From assembly GCA_018136815.1 (NCBI GenBank), contig CM030932.1:688081-752080 (forward strand): a stretch of DNA of 64,000 bases. Reading direction: 5' to 3'. Source of the DNA: Isochrysis galbana (lineage: Eukaryota; Haptophyta; Isochrysidales; Isochrysidaceae). The translations under genes were made by a program, and so were the position numbers. The notes beneath the pieces were generated by a model, which searched no databases, was not told the DNA's origin, and saw only the letters and a program-made list of their open reading frames with translations. Numbering within the stretch: position 1 is the stretch's first letter; each line of letters starts with the position of its first letter. This document shows, piece by piece, positions 20,380 to 30,026 of this stretch.

Positions 20380-20661
20380 GGGGGGAGGGGGGGGGGGGGC
20401 GCTAGGTGAGCGCTACGACAATAAGAAACAAGAAACCACCCCCCAGCGGCTTTGACCGGGATAAGAAACTCGAGATGAGAAACCTCCCGGGCGGAGCCCG
20501 AGGGGACAAGAAAGCTTTAGAAGCTTTTCACTCCTGTTTTCTTAATTATGGTGCACCCATACTGTAGAGCACGAGGGGACGAGCCGCAAGGAAGGTGGAG
20601 GGGGGGGGGAAGGAAAGCGGGCGAGGCTGCGTAGACACTGTGCAGGGTCGCGCGCGCGGCG

Positions 20662-20686
20662 AGACTATTAGGAAGTTTTTTTTATG
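20662..20686 (+). mobile_element. Retroposon tail fragment
   Basis: GAGACTATTAGGAAG followed by eight T, the terminal motif shared with the elements at 542, 3127 and 60008. The stretch 20567-20836 is otherwise unremarkable. Confidence 0.4.
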
Positions 20687-20836
20687 GTGCTTAATCTCTG
20701 GCAGCAGTGAAGCTGGGAAACTGTGCTGATGTGTACCACGACGGCGTGCTGTCCTCTTTACTCTCTAAGGAATCACGGTTCTTTTTTTTTCTCTAGTCTA
20801 TGCTGAAGGTGCACTGCGTGCTTGCGGTGAGGGACG

Positions 20837-22175
20837 ATGGGAGTCGTCGCCGCGTGGCGCCTGCCGCTGCTGCTGCTCGCAGCGCTGGGCTGGGGCCTGG
20901 CCCTGGTGCCCGCGACGGTGGCGCGTGGCGTGTGCCGGGCCCGCCCGCCCCGCCTCGTTGCACCAGAGCCCATCAGCATAGAGGAAGAGGAGGAGGAGGA
21001 GGAGGAGGAGGAGGAGCTGGTGCTCATGTCGACTCCGCTCGGAAACGACATCGACCTCTCGCCGCTTCCGGGGCCTCCCGTGCCTATCGAGGAGGCGACG
21101 GCGAGCGACGGGCGGCCCGTTTTCGTCTGCTTCTCGCCTTTCATGCCGCACGCCGCATCCTCCGATGCCTTGCACCACCGCTACGTGAAGTGGCTCAATT
21201 CGGCAGAGCAGGCAGCAGTTACCTTGGCGAATTCCTTCTACCTGATGGCGCCCATGGCGACTGGAGACGAGCTCACCAGCGCAGAGAAGGCAGACAGTGT
21301 GGTGCGCTCTTCTCACCACACGCTGACGTCATGTCGCCTCTGATCCTCCCACAGCCATGCAAGCTGTAAGGCTGACTTCACGTGGTTCCTACCACCTGTT
21401 GCAGACGTTGACTGATGATGAGCTCGATGCAGAGGAGCGCGCACGCGCCGAGAAGGCGTTTGAGGCCATTGAAGACCTGGAGTCGCAGGAGACCGAGGGC
21501 ATGGTTCACAAAGAGACGCCGTACGTGCTCGCAAATGTTAACGTCTTCCGGGCGGCGTCGCATGAAGCCGCCATGGCATGGGCTGAATCCGACCCATGCA
21601 ATGCTTGTGCCGGCTACAGTGATAGGGACGTGTTTCAATGGCACGTGCTTGAGGAAGAGCAGTTTAAGATTGCACGAAAGGACGGTGAGGATATGATCGA
21701 AGCAATCACGCCTGCCGGCTGGGGCCCTAGGTCGGCTGCACTAGGTGATCTGAATATGCTGTCTGGTCACTACGTATGGCACGCAAGGTCCTCCATGTTG
21801 TCGTGCTGGCAACCCCAAGCCAACATGTCAATGCTGTTTGCCACTTACTGGCCTCTCTTGGCGATGCTTACAGGTGTGGCATTCGTGATCTACGCACGGG
21901 ACAAGCCGGGCGCCACCGAGCTTCGCGCCAATACGCGCGACGCGCATTTGTCTTGGCTTGCGGACTCGGGCCGTGTTCACCTCGCGGGGCCTCTCCTTTC
22001 ACCGGACGGTGCCGCGTCCGGCTCGCTTCTTGTGGTTGCCGGTGAGGATTTGGAGGAAGTAAGGGATTGGGCTGCAAGCGACCCATACGCACATGCTGGC
22101 GTCTTTGGGGACACCACCATTGCCCTCGCACCCGAAATCATGGTAGAGGAAGCTCTTCCGCTCTTCACATGGTGA
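20837..22175 (+). CDS. Secretory/plastid-targeted protein with two YCII-like domains
   Basis: YCII (YciI-like) domains are small ferredoxin-like folds found in putative enzymes of uncertain substrate. Seen: MGVVAAWRLPLLLLAALGWG is a signal peptide, which in algae with complex plastids could lead a bipartite plastid signal. It is followed by an (E)12 run. The C-terminal domain (FVIYARDKPGATELR, HLSWLADSG, HLAGPLL, WAASDPYAHAGVF) is a canonical YCII sequence. An earlier diverged copy has HHRYVKWLN, LMAPMA and AMAWAESDP. Proposed exons: 20837-21301, 21405-21684, 21874-22175, with introns GTGCGC..TTGCAG and GTGAGG..TTACAG. The second intron's length is a multiple of three and the sequence stays open. 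An alternative donor is 21745, and retention cannot be excluded. The end at TGA 22175 overlaps a GTGAGT, so a further exon is possible. A fragment of exon 1 is inverted at 22885-23075. Confidence 0.7.
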
Positions 22176-22884
22176 GTGTTTGTGGAGTGCCGTGGAATAT
22201 GGAGCCTGTGCGCCTGTGCGCACGCATGTGACATGTGGAGAGTTGGTCATATGTGTGCAGCACAGCGTTGTCCGTTGGTGGATGGTTCAGGGTTCGGGTA
22301 GCAGTGCACATCTAGCGGCCGTAGGCTGCGTAGCACGCACACATGCCGCGTGCAATGCGAGGGCTGCTTCAAGGGGGGCATGTGGCCTGTTGCGGCACGC
22401 AGTGCACGACTATGCGCCACTCACCGTAGCACATGGGCGACGCTGGGCTGCCGGGCGCGGCCATGCGCTCGCCATCAGCCCAACGGCAAAGTCAAGCAGG
22501 CCCGCATGCGACGCGTAATAATAAAGCTAGCTTACTACGCGCTATGCGCGGCGCTCCGGACGGTAGACGGTAGTATCTCAGCCATATCGTTTCGCTCGCT
22601 CCAACGCGAAGCTCTTTGGCCTGAAAGCGGAGGATAAGAAACTCAGGGACGGGGAACTCCTGCAGACGTTCATCTACGCCATTGTCATCTCTATTCACTC
22701 CGGCCTCTCGCTCTCTCGTCTCTCGCTCGATGCGATGTGGAGCACAACGCCACACGCCACAATCCCTCTTATATCACCTCTTGCTCGGGCGTTACCGTTA
22801 CGGCGCATGGGCATCAATCGCTTCAAGCTTCAAGCGCATCCGAGAGGCTGCAACCTCAGGTTTGGTGATTTTTTTACATGCGGC
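22176..22884. other. Intergenic; unassigned open frame
   Basis: A plus-strand frame from about 22600 to 22929 starts like coding sequence (KLFGLKAEDKKLRDGELLQ) but has no clear start or splice site and runs into an inverted gene fragment. I do not recognise it. Confidence 0.25.
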
Positions 22885-23075
22885 GAGAGGTCGATGTCGT
22901 TATGTCGTTTCCGAGCGGAGTCGACATGAGCACCAGCTCCTCCTCCTCCTCCTCCTGCTCCTGTCCTTCTCCTCCTCCTCCTCCACCTCTTCCTCTATAT
23001 GCTTATGGGCTCCGGTGCAACGAGGCGGGGCGGGCGGGCCCGGCGCACGCCGCGCCACCGTCGCAAGCACCAGGG
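22885..23075 (-). pseudogene. Inverted fragment of the YCII gene's first exon
   Basis: The reverse complement matches about 20893-21085, including the Glu-codon run (here CTC-rich), ATGTCGACTCCGCTCGG and the GGGCCCGCCCGCCCCG stretch. It lacks the ATG and signal peptide and ends abruptly in retrotransposon sequence at about 23075. Confidence 0.75.
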
Positions 23076-23294
23076 CTAGGCTTGAGCTTCGTCGCTGCCG
23101 ATCCGTCTGCTGTCGCCAGTCACATCTTGGATGTCCTCGTCCTCGCCCAAGCCCACCTGCACGCCTTTCTCCGCTGACAGGCTTCAGCCCGTCAGCACCT
23201 CCGAAGTCGTTCCCTCAGCCGGGCCTGCCGCCGGCATGCCCCCTTCCTCATTGCCCTCAGGCCCTATGGGCCATCCTGCCATCCCAATTCGTCA
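23076..23294 (+). mobile_element. Chimeric gypsy fragment (internal piece joined to LTR end)
   Basis: 23076-23126 matches the polyprotein region near 36893-36940 (VAADPSAVAS). 23127-23294 is an LTR 3' end finishing CCCAATTCGTCA. The join is not found in the other copies. Confidence 0.65.
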
Positions 23295-23313
23295 CTTGCT
23301 CTTGCTTAGGGCG

Positions 23314-23410
23314 TAGGAGGGCGGTCAAACAGGAAACAGGGCTTTTGACTTGCTAAGGGTGAGCAAATTGAAAATTCACCACGTCAAGATTGAGGTATTT
23401 AAAAACCTTA
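23314..23410 (+). mobile_element. DNA-transposon end, TAGGGCGGTCAAACAGG type
   Basis: TAGGAGGGCGGTCAAACAGG (23314-23333) and the following 80 bp match, inverted, 37300-37404 (AATTTTCACCCTTAG, CTCAATCTTGAC). Other ends of this type are at 26512 and 53536. The rest of the element is not identified. Confidence 0.5.
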
Positions 23411-23429
23411 TACTACGAGCTAATTGACC

Positions 23430-23933
23430 GCTCTACCACCATGAAACAATTGGCTTCTAAAACTTTGCAGAAGCTCTTATGATAGCATGAGACACCTCTC
23501 CCTCTCCATGCATTCACATCGACTTTTGGGTGCAATTGTGAAAAGTCGATTTTTTTGGTCCCCACCTCTAGTTGGGGCTGGAAGTGGTATGGGGTGAGGC
23601 TGGCGGCCATGCTGCATGGGCAGGTGAAGCAGAAATCGGCCGAGTGCGGTGGCATGAAATGCTGGCGAGACCGCCGACCGGTGTACCCGGACCATTTAGT
23701 CCGAACAACAGCGACAAGGGAGGGCTGACAAGCGCCATGCTCTCGCTGGAGCGCGGCGAAGCGGCGAAGGTCGGCTTGTCAGGCGGGTCGGTCGCCATCG
23801 CGCTGCCTCGGATTGAGTTTCGAGCGGGGAGAGACGAGGGGAAATCTTCCCCCGGCCCCACGATAAAAATGTGGGCCTCTGGATCAACAAGAGATTTTTT
23901 GCAACCCACTCTCCCCCACCTCTAGTTGCTAGT
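23430..23933 (-). repeat. Dispersed repeat, uninterrupted copy
   Basis: 23430-23565 repeats 11010-11140. 23572-23933 is the inverted, uninterrupted version of 9240-10590 and shows the empty site (one TCCAG) of the solo LTR. A minus-strand frame of about 113 codons (MATDPPDKPTFAA.. from 23792) could be a retroelement ORF1 start. Confidence 0.6.
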
Positions 23934-24273
23934 TGTATTCTCGGTGGGTACCCGGCGGTGTATGAAGACGCACTGTAGCCGTAATGGGAAGAGCTGCGGA
24001 AAGGGAATCGCGAAAACGCTGGTAGTGAAAGAACCGGCTGCCAGAGGGCGCAGTGGGAGACCCGGCAAAGAAAGTGAATCTTAAAAATTGTCCGTGACGA
24101 TCAAAGTCGTGCTGCCCCTCTACTCACAACACAGTTCTCGTTATGTCGCGTGTGCGTGCGAGGGCTCTGCGAACGAAACTCCCGTCCGGTCGTGCCCTCC
24201 AAATAATTGGAGCATCGAACTTCCTACGAGACTCCCTGAGTAAATCCTCCACGAAATACACTCCCTTCTAGCC

Positions 24274-24480
24274 GTGGATGTAGATAAACCACGCACGGAT
24301 ACTCTTCCACAGGAGAAATCAAAGGATCAAAATGAAAATTGGACCACGAAGCACACAGCACGCTCTCTCCCAAGCATGGATGTAGATGAGAAAATCATGT
24401 GTCAGTGGTCCCTAACTAGAGCTTCAGTACGAGGACGTGCACGACAACAAAATGTTCAGACTGAGCGTGTTGGCGACTGA
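24274..24480 (+). CDS. Small duplicated reading frame, GTG copy
   Basis: 68 codons apparently identical in protein to 16768-16974, but the ATG is GTG here. If translated, it needs another start. Low support as a gene. Confidence 0.15.
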   Translation: MDVDKPRTDTLPQEKSKDQNENWTTKHTARSLPSMDVDEKIMCQWSLTRASVRGRARQQNVQTERVGD

Positions 24481-24697
24481 AGTCAGCCAGATCAGTTGAG
24501 AATCCGAGACCGCAGCATCATCTCGGTCACTTAATTCATGTCGTTGATTGCGTTGCCAAACAACCTCATGTCGTTGATTGCGTTGCCAAACAACACGATC
24601 GTGCTCACCCATGGTTTGCCTGGCCTACTCTCCGCGGAGATAACTGTTCTCTTGGTGCTGATCTTTTCTTTCGACGACTGCGGTCTGACACCCACTT

Positions 24698-25407
24698 TCA
24701 ACCTTGCTTGCCCTGTTGATGGCGCCGCACCAAGCCCTTCAACTTGCTGGAGCGCCGCGGTGAGAGCTGCGAAAGTCGTGAGGAGGATAAGTGCTGGGCG
24801 AGCTCTACGCTACGCCAGCCATCTTCAACATAATCGTTGGGCACTGGTCGTTGCGCCAGGGTGAGGTCTGTGAAATGGGCAAGTCCAATCGTCGACGGCG
24901 TGCACGTGAATGTGGCGAGAGGCTCGACAGCCGGCATGACCGGCAGGCTTGAAGCGGAACGTGAGCGGCGTCGCTGGCGGCTTATCATCTGTTCCTCTAT
25001 CTTCTTGCGGCCGAGCTCGTTCTCGTACACTTTTGCATCGAGCATGCACAGCTTGGTCGCTAAGTGTGCCTTGGTTTCATAGGACACCACTGTTTGTCCG
25101 TCAATGTGTAGCATGATCTCGGGCTGGATTTCACGAGCGAAGACGAAGCCCGTGGGCATGCAGTGCCGCGGTGGCTCTGTAGCGAGGCCGACGACTGGCA
25201 TTGCGTGCCCAGCTGGCAGCTGCACGATGAGGCGGAGTAGATCACCACTCTCGCATGAACGCAGGAAGTAGTGTACCTCCATCTGCAGGGGGCAGGCGTG
25301 GCGTGGTGTGATGGCGACGCAGCGCGGCACGGACAGTCGGGCGGTGCGCGTACCCGAGCTGCCATGCCCGCCTGCGTGACGCACTCGTCCGTGGCGCCGG
25401 TGGACAT
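24698..25407 (-). CDS. Unrecognised duplicated two-exon gene, copy 2
   Basis: Same structure as the gene at 15860: exon 1 25407-25354, intron, exon 2 25282-24698, 212 residues. Both splice sites and the stop are kept. Differences from copy 1 are mostly single residues (for example VVSYETK against VVHHETK, and MISRQRRRS against MIRRQLRRS). It lies in the opposite orientation, with a CT-rich stretch (25430-25540, purine-rich in the gene's sense) before the start. Function unknown. Confidence 0.55.
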
Positions 25408-25690
25408 GATGAGCTGCCCCTCTGCGCTCTCTCTCTCTCTTCCCCCCCGCCTCCCCGGTGGGAACGACCGACCTTCTCCTGCCTTCTTCGCCCTCTCTCT
25501 CCTCCTCCCTCCTCCCTCCTCCCTCTCGCCCCCCCCTCTCCCGAAATCAAACGCTCCCACGCCGCGCTCTTCTCTCTCTCCGAGGCGTTCGTCTGGCTCT
25601 CGCAGGCCTTCTCCAGATCACGAGGCCGTTCCCAGGTCTTCCTCCCCCCGCGCCCGCCGGTCCCATGGCGGTCCCAGCGGCGGGGGTTGG

Positions 25691-26330
25691 GGGTGAAGGG
25701 CCTCTCAGGAATTAAGAGTTCAAGAGTCCCTGAGAGAGGGGGGGGGGGGGGGGGGGGCTTGAAGGAAGAGTCGAGGGCGCGGAGGGCCTAAATGCTTTAC
25801 TCTATGAGGAGTTAGAGTGAAAGAGTCCCACGCTCGGGAGCGCTTGAAGTGCCGGGGTGGGGGGGGGGGGGAGTCTTGGGAGGAAGAGGGGGATCGGCTC
25901 GAGCTCCTGCACCCGATGTGGAGCGGCTAGATCACCGACTGCGGCCCGGCGGTTCGAGTCAGAAGTGCGGGGGCGCGAGGCGCGAGGCTTCCTTCCATTC
26001 GAAGAGTGGGAAGAAGCCCTTGCGGGGAGGGCTTTACATTCGAAGAGTGGGAAGAACTCCCTTACCTTGGAAGAGTGGACACGACTCGTGGGGAGAACTC
26101 CTTCTTCCACGGAGGCTTCCTACTTGATAGCAGCTACCGAGCGTGGGCTCCTGGACGATGCCCCCCCCGCGATATATCCCCCGCAGCGGTTCCCCCCGCG
26201 GAAGGCCCCCTCCACTCCCTAGAAGAGTAATACGCGCCGCAGGCGAAGAAAATTTTGAATAATACGTATTACAGGATGGAGGGCTTGAATTCAACTTGAT
26301 ACAGTTGTATTACATATTACCCCCTCCCCT
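25691..26330. other. Intergenic, low-complexity
   Basis: Contains G-runs (about 25740-25757, 25859-25871) and three short repeats of TTCGAAGAGTGGGAAGAA (26000-26060). No gene is recognised. Confidence 0.4.
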
Positions 26331-26511
26331 CTCCCCCCTTAAGGTGGCGGGTGCACGGATGGGGGGGGCCGCGCGGGCGCGCGGCTGTCTGGCTCCTCCG
26401 GCTATCACGGGGCCTGGCGGCTGTGCTGGGCGCTTGGATGCGCTGTGTATCTGGTAGAGGGACCAGCTGGTATGGGGCCTCTGCCTGAGCCCGCGCACGG
26501 TCCACCCTTGT
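26331..26511 (-). repeat. Dispersed repeat shared with 38767-38935
   Basis: The reverse complement of 38767-38935 (GGACCGTGCGCGGGCTCAGG and onward), about 95% similar. It is cut at 26511 by the TAGGGCGGTCAAACAGG end. Confidence 0.75.
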
Positions 26512-26600
26512 TAGGGCGGTCAAACAGGGCTTTTTAAGTACTAATATTGGGGGGGGTCGACATTTTTGACCGTGAGCGGAAAGCCCCGGCGAAAGCGCCT
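26512..26600 (+). mobile_element. DNA-transposon end, TAGGGCGGTCAAACAGG type
   Basis: TAGGGCGGTCAAACAGGGCT (26512-26531) is the inverted equivalent of 37385-37404 and 53517-53536. It interrupts the repeat at 26331-26511. The extent of the element is unknown. Confidence 0.45.
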
Positions 26601-28065
26601 CGGAGGGTCTCCCCGCCTTTTCAGAATCCTCGTCCGAAAAGACGGTGCGAAGTCCCGTCGGACCCCCCCCCTTGCACACGCTCTGGCGGCTCACACGAGC
26701 CGAACTAGACGTCGCTCCCACTGAGAGATGTGTTTCTTTAGTCTAAAAGGTGCCTACACACTTATTAAATTAGGGGTCCGACGCCCCATATTGCCAATAA
26801 AGCAAATTTCAAACCCTGGTGCCCCAGCGATGACGTCCGCGCATGCACATGCGCACCACACACAGCTCGCACACGGCCCATTAGGCTGTCATAGAATGCT
26901 CCTTGACTGTCCCGACCCTCGCCCCGCAGGATTCGCCCGGGCTCGCGATTGACGAGGAGCTGGAGCACCAGGATGCCATGGCGCTCGATGCTGCTCGCTG
27001 GTCGACAAAAGTTTGTTGGCCGCTGGCGGGACAGGTGCGCTGCCGATCGCGCCCGCTCTGGCGCAGGTCGACCAGGCCCGTACCTACAATGCCTCTGCCG
27101 CCCCAAACGTCAGGTTCCCGACTCGTCTTTCGACGCTGTGAGGCAGGGAGAACACCTGCCGCCAATGCTCAACCAGAGCATCGGCGGCAGGTGTTCTCTC
27201 TATGTTTTCGTCGGCTCCTCGGATTTTCACGTGCATCATAGAGCTGGTAGCAATCTAGAAATGTAATTTAAGCTAGCCTGCAGCGTGATCTGCGACGGCG
27301 CGACGCGCGCGGCCGAACAGTACTGTGGAATTGATAGCTTTTTGTTTGACGTCTAAAGGGAGAATTTTTCTCCGCACGGAGGGCTCGAAAATTGGGCAGA
27401 AGGGCGAATTTCGAGTTCTACACCGCCCGTTCTTTTGGCTACTAGTAGATTCAATATGTAATCTAGCCAAGCACCGGCCTGAAAGCTTCAGGCGTGATGG
27501 TTGCGATCGATTTCTGTGGGCAATCGTGTCGTGAATCACGATTGGACACCGGCTGCTTTGCGCTCATCTCGAGCCAACTTTTGGATTTTTTTGTACACAC
27601 GGATGACCTCCAAGGCTATTCACGTTCGGAGACACACAGGTCGTGCCCGCCAAGCACGGGTCAGTCAATAGTTCTCCCGTTTTTATAGCACAACATCCCA
27701 ACATGGAGCACAAAAAGTAATTTTGTTTTCGCATTGACGTGCTGAATTGACGGACAGCCTCGTGTTTTCGAGCGTCTCACGTTCGATTTCGAGAGACAGC
27801 CCCTCCTTTTCTCTCGATGATTCGACAGTCTCATATGGTAAGACTGGTTGGCTACCGAAACATTGGCATTTGGGCATGCTGATGGTCATGTATTGTGCTC
27901 ATATGTGTCTTGGACTGGTGAAACGAAGACTAAAATTAGAATTACTAAGGTTATAATTTGGCAAAACTATAATCAATTTGATCTTTTTCTCCTGCGGCGG
28001 CGCGCGATGGCGGCCGCAGCGATGGTCGCTGGCCTCGCCAGTGGCCTCGCACGCGGCCTGTGGCC
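26601..28065. other. Intergenic with one strong hairpin
   Basis: No recognisable gene on either strand. Short frames at 26903-27241 and 27325-27534 look like chance. The notable structure is the inverted repeat at 27148-27198. Confidence 0.35.
27148..27198. repeat. Near-perfect 23-bp-stem hairpin
   Basis: The left arm 27148-27170 (GAGAACACCTGCCGCC..) and right arm 27176-27198 (..GGCGGCAGGTGTTCTC) are separated by a 5-base loop. The single mismatch (A/C on plus) becomes a G-U pair in minus-strand RNA. It could be a structured RNA, a terminator-like element or a transposon scar. Confidence 0.7.
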
Positions 28066-28910
28066 TGACGAATTGGGATGGCCCATAGGGCCTGAGGGCA
28101 ATGAGGAAGGAGGCAGACCGGCGGCAGGCGCGGCGGAGGAGACGACTTCGGAGACGCTGACGGGCTGAGGCCCGTCAGCAGAGGAAGGCGGGCAGGCGGG
28201 CTTGAGCGAGGGCGAGGACGGCGGCGAGAGCGACATCGAGCGAGAGGCGAGAGGCGAGGGTGAGTGAGAGGAGGGCTGTGTTGGCAGGGGCTGGTGAGGC
28301 AAGGAGAGTTTGTAGGGTACGAGTGTTACGAGAGCGAGAGCGACGAGAGCGAGAGCGACGGATGACGACTGACGACAGGACGACGGACAGAGACACCCAG
28401 GAAAACACCCCGACTCTCGCCCCACGACTTTCTCACATAACTCGACTGAAATCAAACCCAAACACTCCGATCAGACAACGACGGACGACGATCAAAGGGC
28501 GATCTGTCGGCGATCTTGTCTGGAACGGGAATCGCACCATAACGGAAACGAGGGGCAATCCTGCTGCACAAGATTCCAAGAGACCTACCAAATAAGACGA
28601 AAGGAGTGCGATGTGCCTAAGGGGGAGATACGAAGAGGTCGCAAATTAAACCTGATTGCCCCCAGAAGCAGATAAAGAACCGCAGGGGAGATAGCAAATT
28701 AAACCTATCTGCGAGGCGCCTGGGAGGAAGAAAGGTGGGGAAACTTCCCTTCTCTTTCGAGAGGAAGAGAGAGGGCGCTCCACAACCCACGATCCCATGC
28801 ATCCAAGCGAAGCTTTTGACCGAGAACGAGAACGAGAGAATTATAACGATAAATACCGAACGACGAAGAGAAGAGCGAAGCCTAACGAGTGTCGATTCGC
28901 GAATTCGACA
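28066..28910 (-). repeat. 3' LTR of the long gypsy element
   Basis: 845 bp. On the minus strand it runs TGTCGAATTCGCGAATCGAC .. CCCAATTCGTCA. The ends are short inverted repeats (TGTCGAATT / TGACGAATT). A polypurine tract GCAGGGGGG abuts its start (28911-28919). The LTR holds a frame beginning MSLSPPSSPS on the minus strand. Confidence 0.9.
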
Positions 28911-30026
28911 CCCCCCTGCTAGGATCGAGCGTCCCGCGAGGAAAGAAGAGAACCTAACGGACATCGGAGAGCTCCAAGCAAGCCACGAGAAAGGCAGAAG
29001 AGCAATCCTGAACGAGACCGAATGAGCCAAGAGCGAAGAGCGAATAAATCCGAAGAGCGAATGAAACAATAAATCTGAAGAGCGAATGAAACAATAAATC
29101 CGAAGAGCGAATGAAACAATAAATCCGAATGGAGGGAGAGCCGCGCACCCAACGCCGAACCAAGACGGAAGACGTGATGAGCGACGCACCGAGAAGTTAC
29201 GAATTACGAACAACGAACAATCGAGGACCGAGGAGAACGCGGAACGACAAGAATCGAGAATCGAGAGCGAGAAACGAAGAACGCGGAACGACGAGAATCG
29301 AGAATCGAAGAACGAGAAACGAAGAACGCGGAACGACGAGAATCGAGAATCGACGATGAATCGAAGAACGAGAAACGAAGAACGCGGAACGACGAGAATC
29401 GAGAATCGACGATGAATCGAAGAACGAGAAACGAAGAACGCGGAACGACGAGAATCGAGAATCGAGAATCGAAGAACGAACGACGAACGACGAACGACGA
29501 ACTATAAGAATAGTGCGCGACGATCGAAGAGACAGGAAGTACCACACCCGTCCGGACGATAAGGTGTAGAATCGGCGGCCGGCGCGGCAGACCGCAGGAC
29601 TCAACGCTGCAACCCATCCCCTTCTCTCTTTTACGAGAGTTTTACCTGGATGTTTGGGCGGTGTGGCGGCACCCAAGTTACAACGCGGCGTCTCCTGTTC
29701 TTCGATATATGAGTAGTCGAACAGCCAACGGCGAAAGGCGGCGAGATATCACGACGGGCTCGGCACGTCACGCGCGAGCTAGACGACGAGGTACGGGGGT
29801 CTCCTGACAGAGCGCAGCGAAAGGGGAGGGAGATCCATCCTCCGTGGTCGAAAGGGGGGCGAGCCATACCTCACTTCCCGCGGGGGGAACTATTCGGCGG
29901 CCGCGGGGGGAAAATTCGGCGACCGCGGGGGGGAACTGGAAAAGAATTCCCGTACGTTCCCGTACCGCGATCATACGTAAACGATGGCGTTGAGAGATAT
30001 CTGAAGGGGCGTGACAGTCGCGACTG
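28911..30026 (-). repeat. 3' untranslated region of the gypsy element with minisatellites
   Basis: Contains 25-bp units (GAGCGAATGAAACAATAAAT, 29035-29130), also present at 12300-12380 in the deleted copy. A block of units built from GAACGCGGAACGACGAGAAT and GAATCGAGAATCGA follows (29235-29500). No ORF is recognised. Confidence 0.7.

Larger units (their letters stand above)
19404..20564. mobile_element. Tc1/mariner-like MITE carrying nested insertions
   Basis: Terminal inverted repeats CAGTATGGGTGCACCATTAA (19404 on) and TTATGGTGCACCCATACTG (ending 20564) are flanked by TA on both sides (19402-19403, 20565-20566). A CAGT start and TA target are typical of Tc1/mariner-type elements. There is no transposase inside. 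The interior holds a 12-bp-stem hairpin (19480-19510), an LTR fragment, and a retroposon within that LTR. Confidence 0.8.
23940..25690 (-). repeat. Right arm of the inverted segmental duplication
   Basis: Reverse complement of 15575-17290 with scattered substitutions and indels. One example is a local duplication of TCGTTGATTGCGTTGCCAAA at 24541-24590. The homology ends at the GGTACCCGGCGGTG side (23950) and in the C-rich stretch near 25680. Confidence 0.85.

Noticed and set aside
25895-25970. tRNA-like GGTTCGAGTC motif
   Set aside because: No acceptor or anticodon stems can be formed around it.
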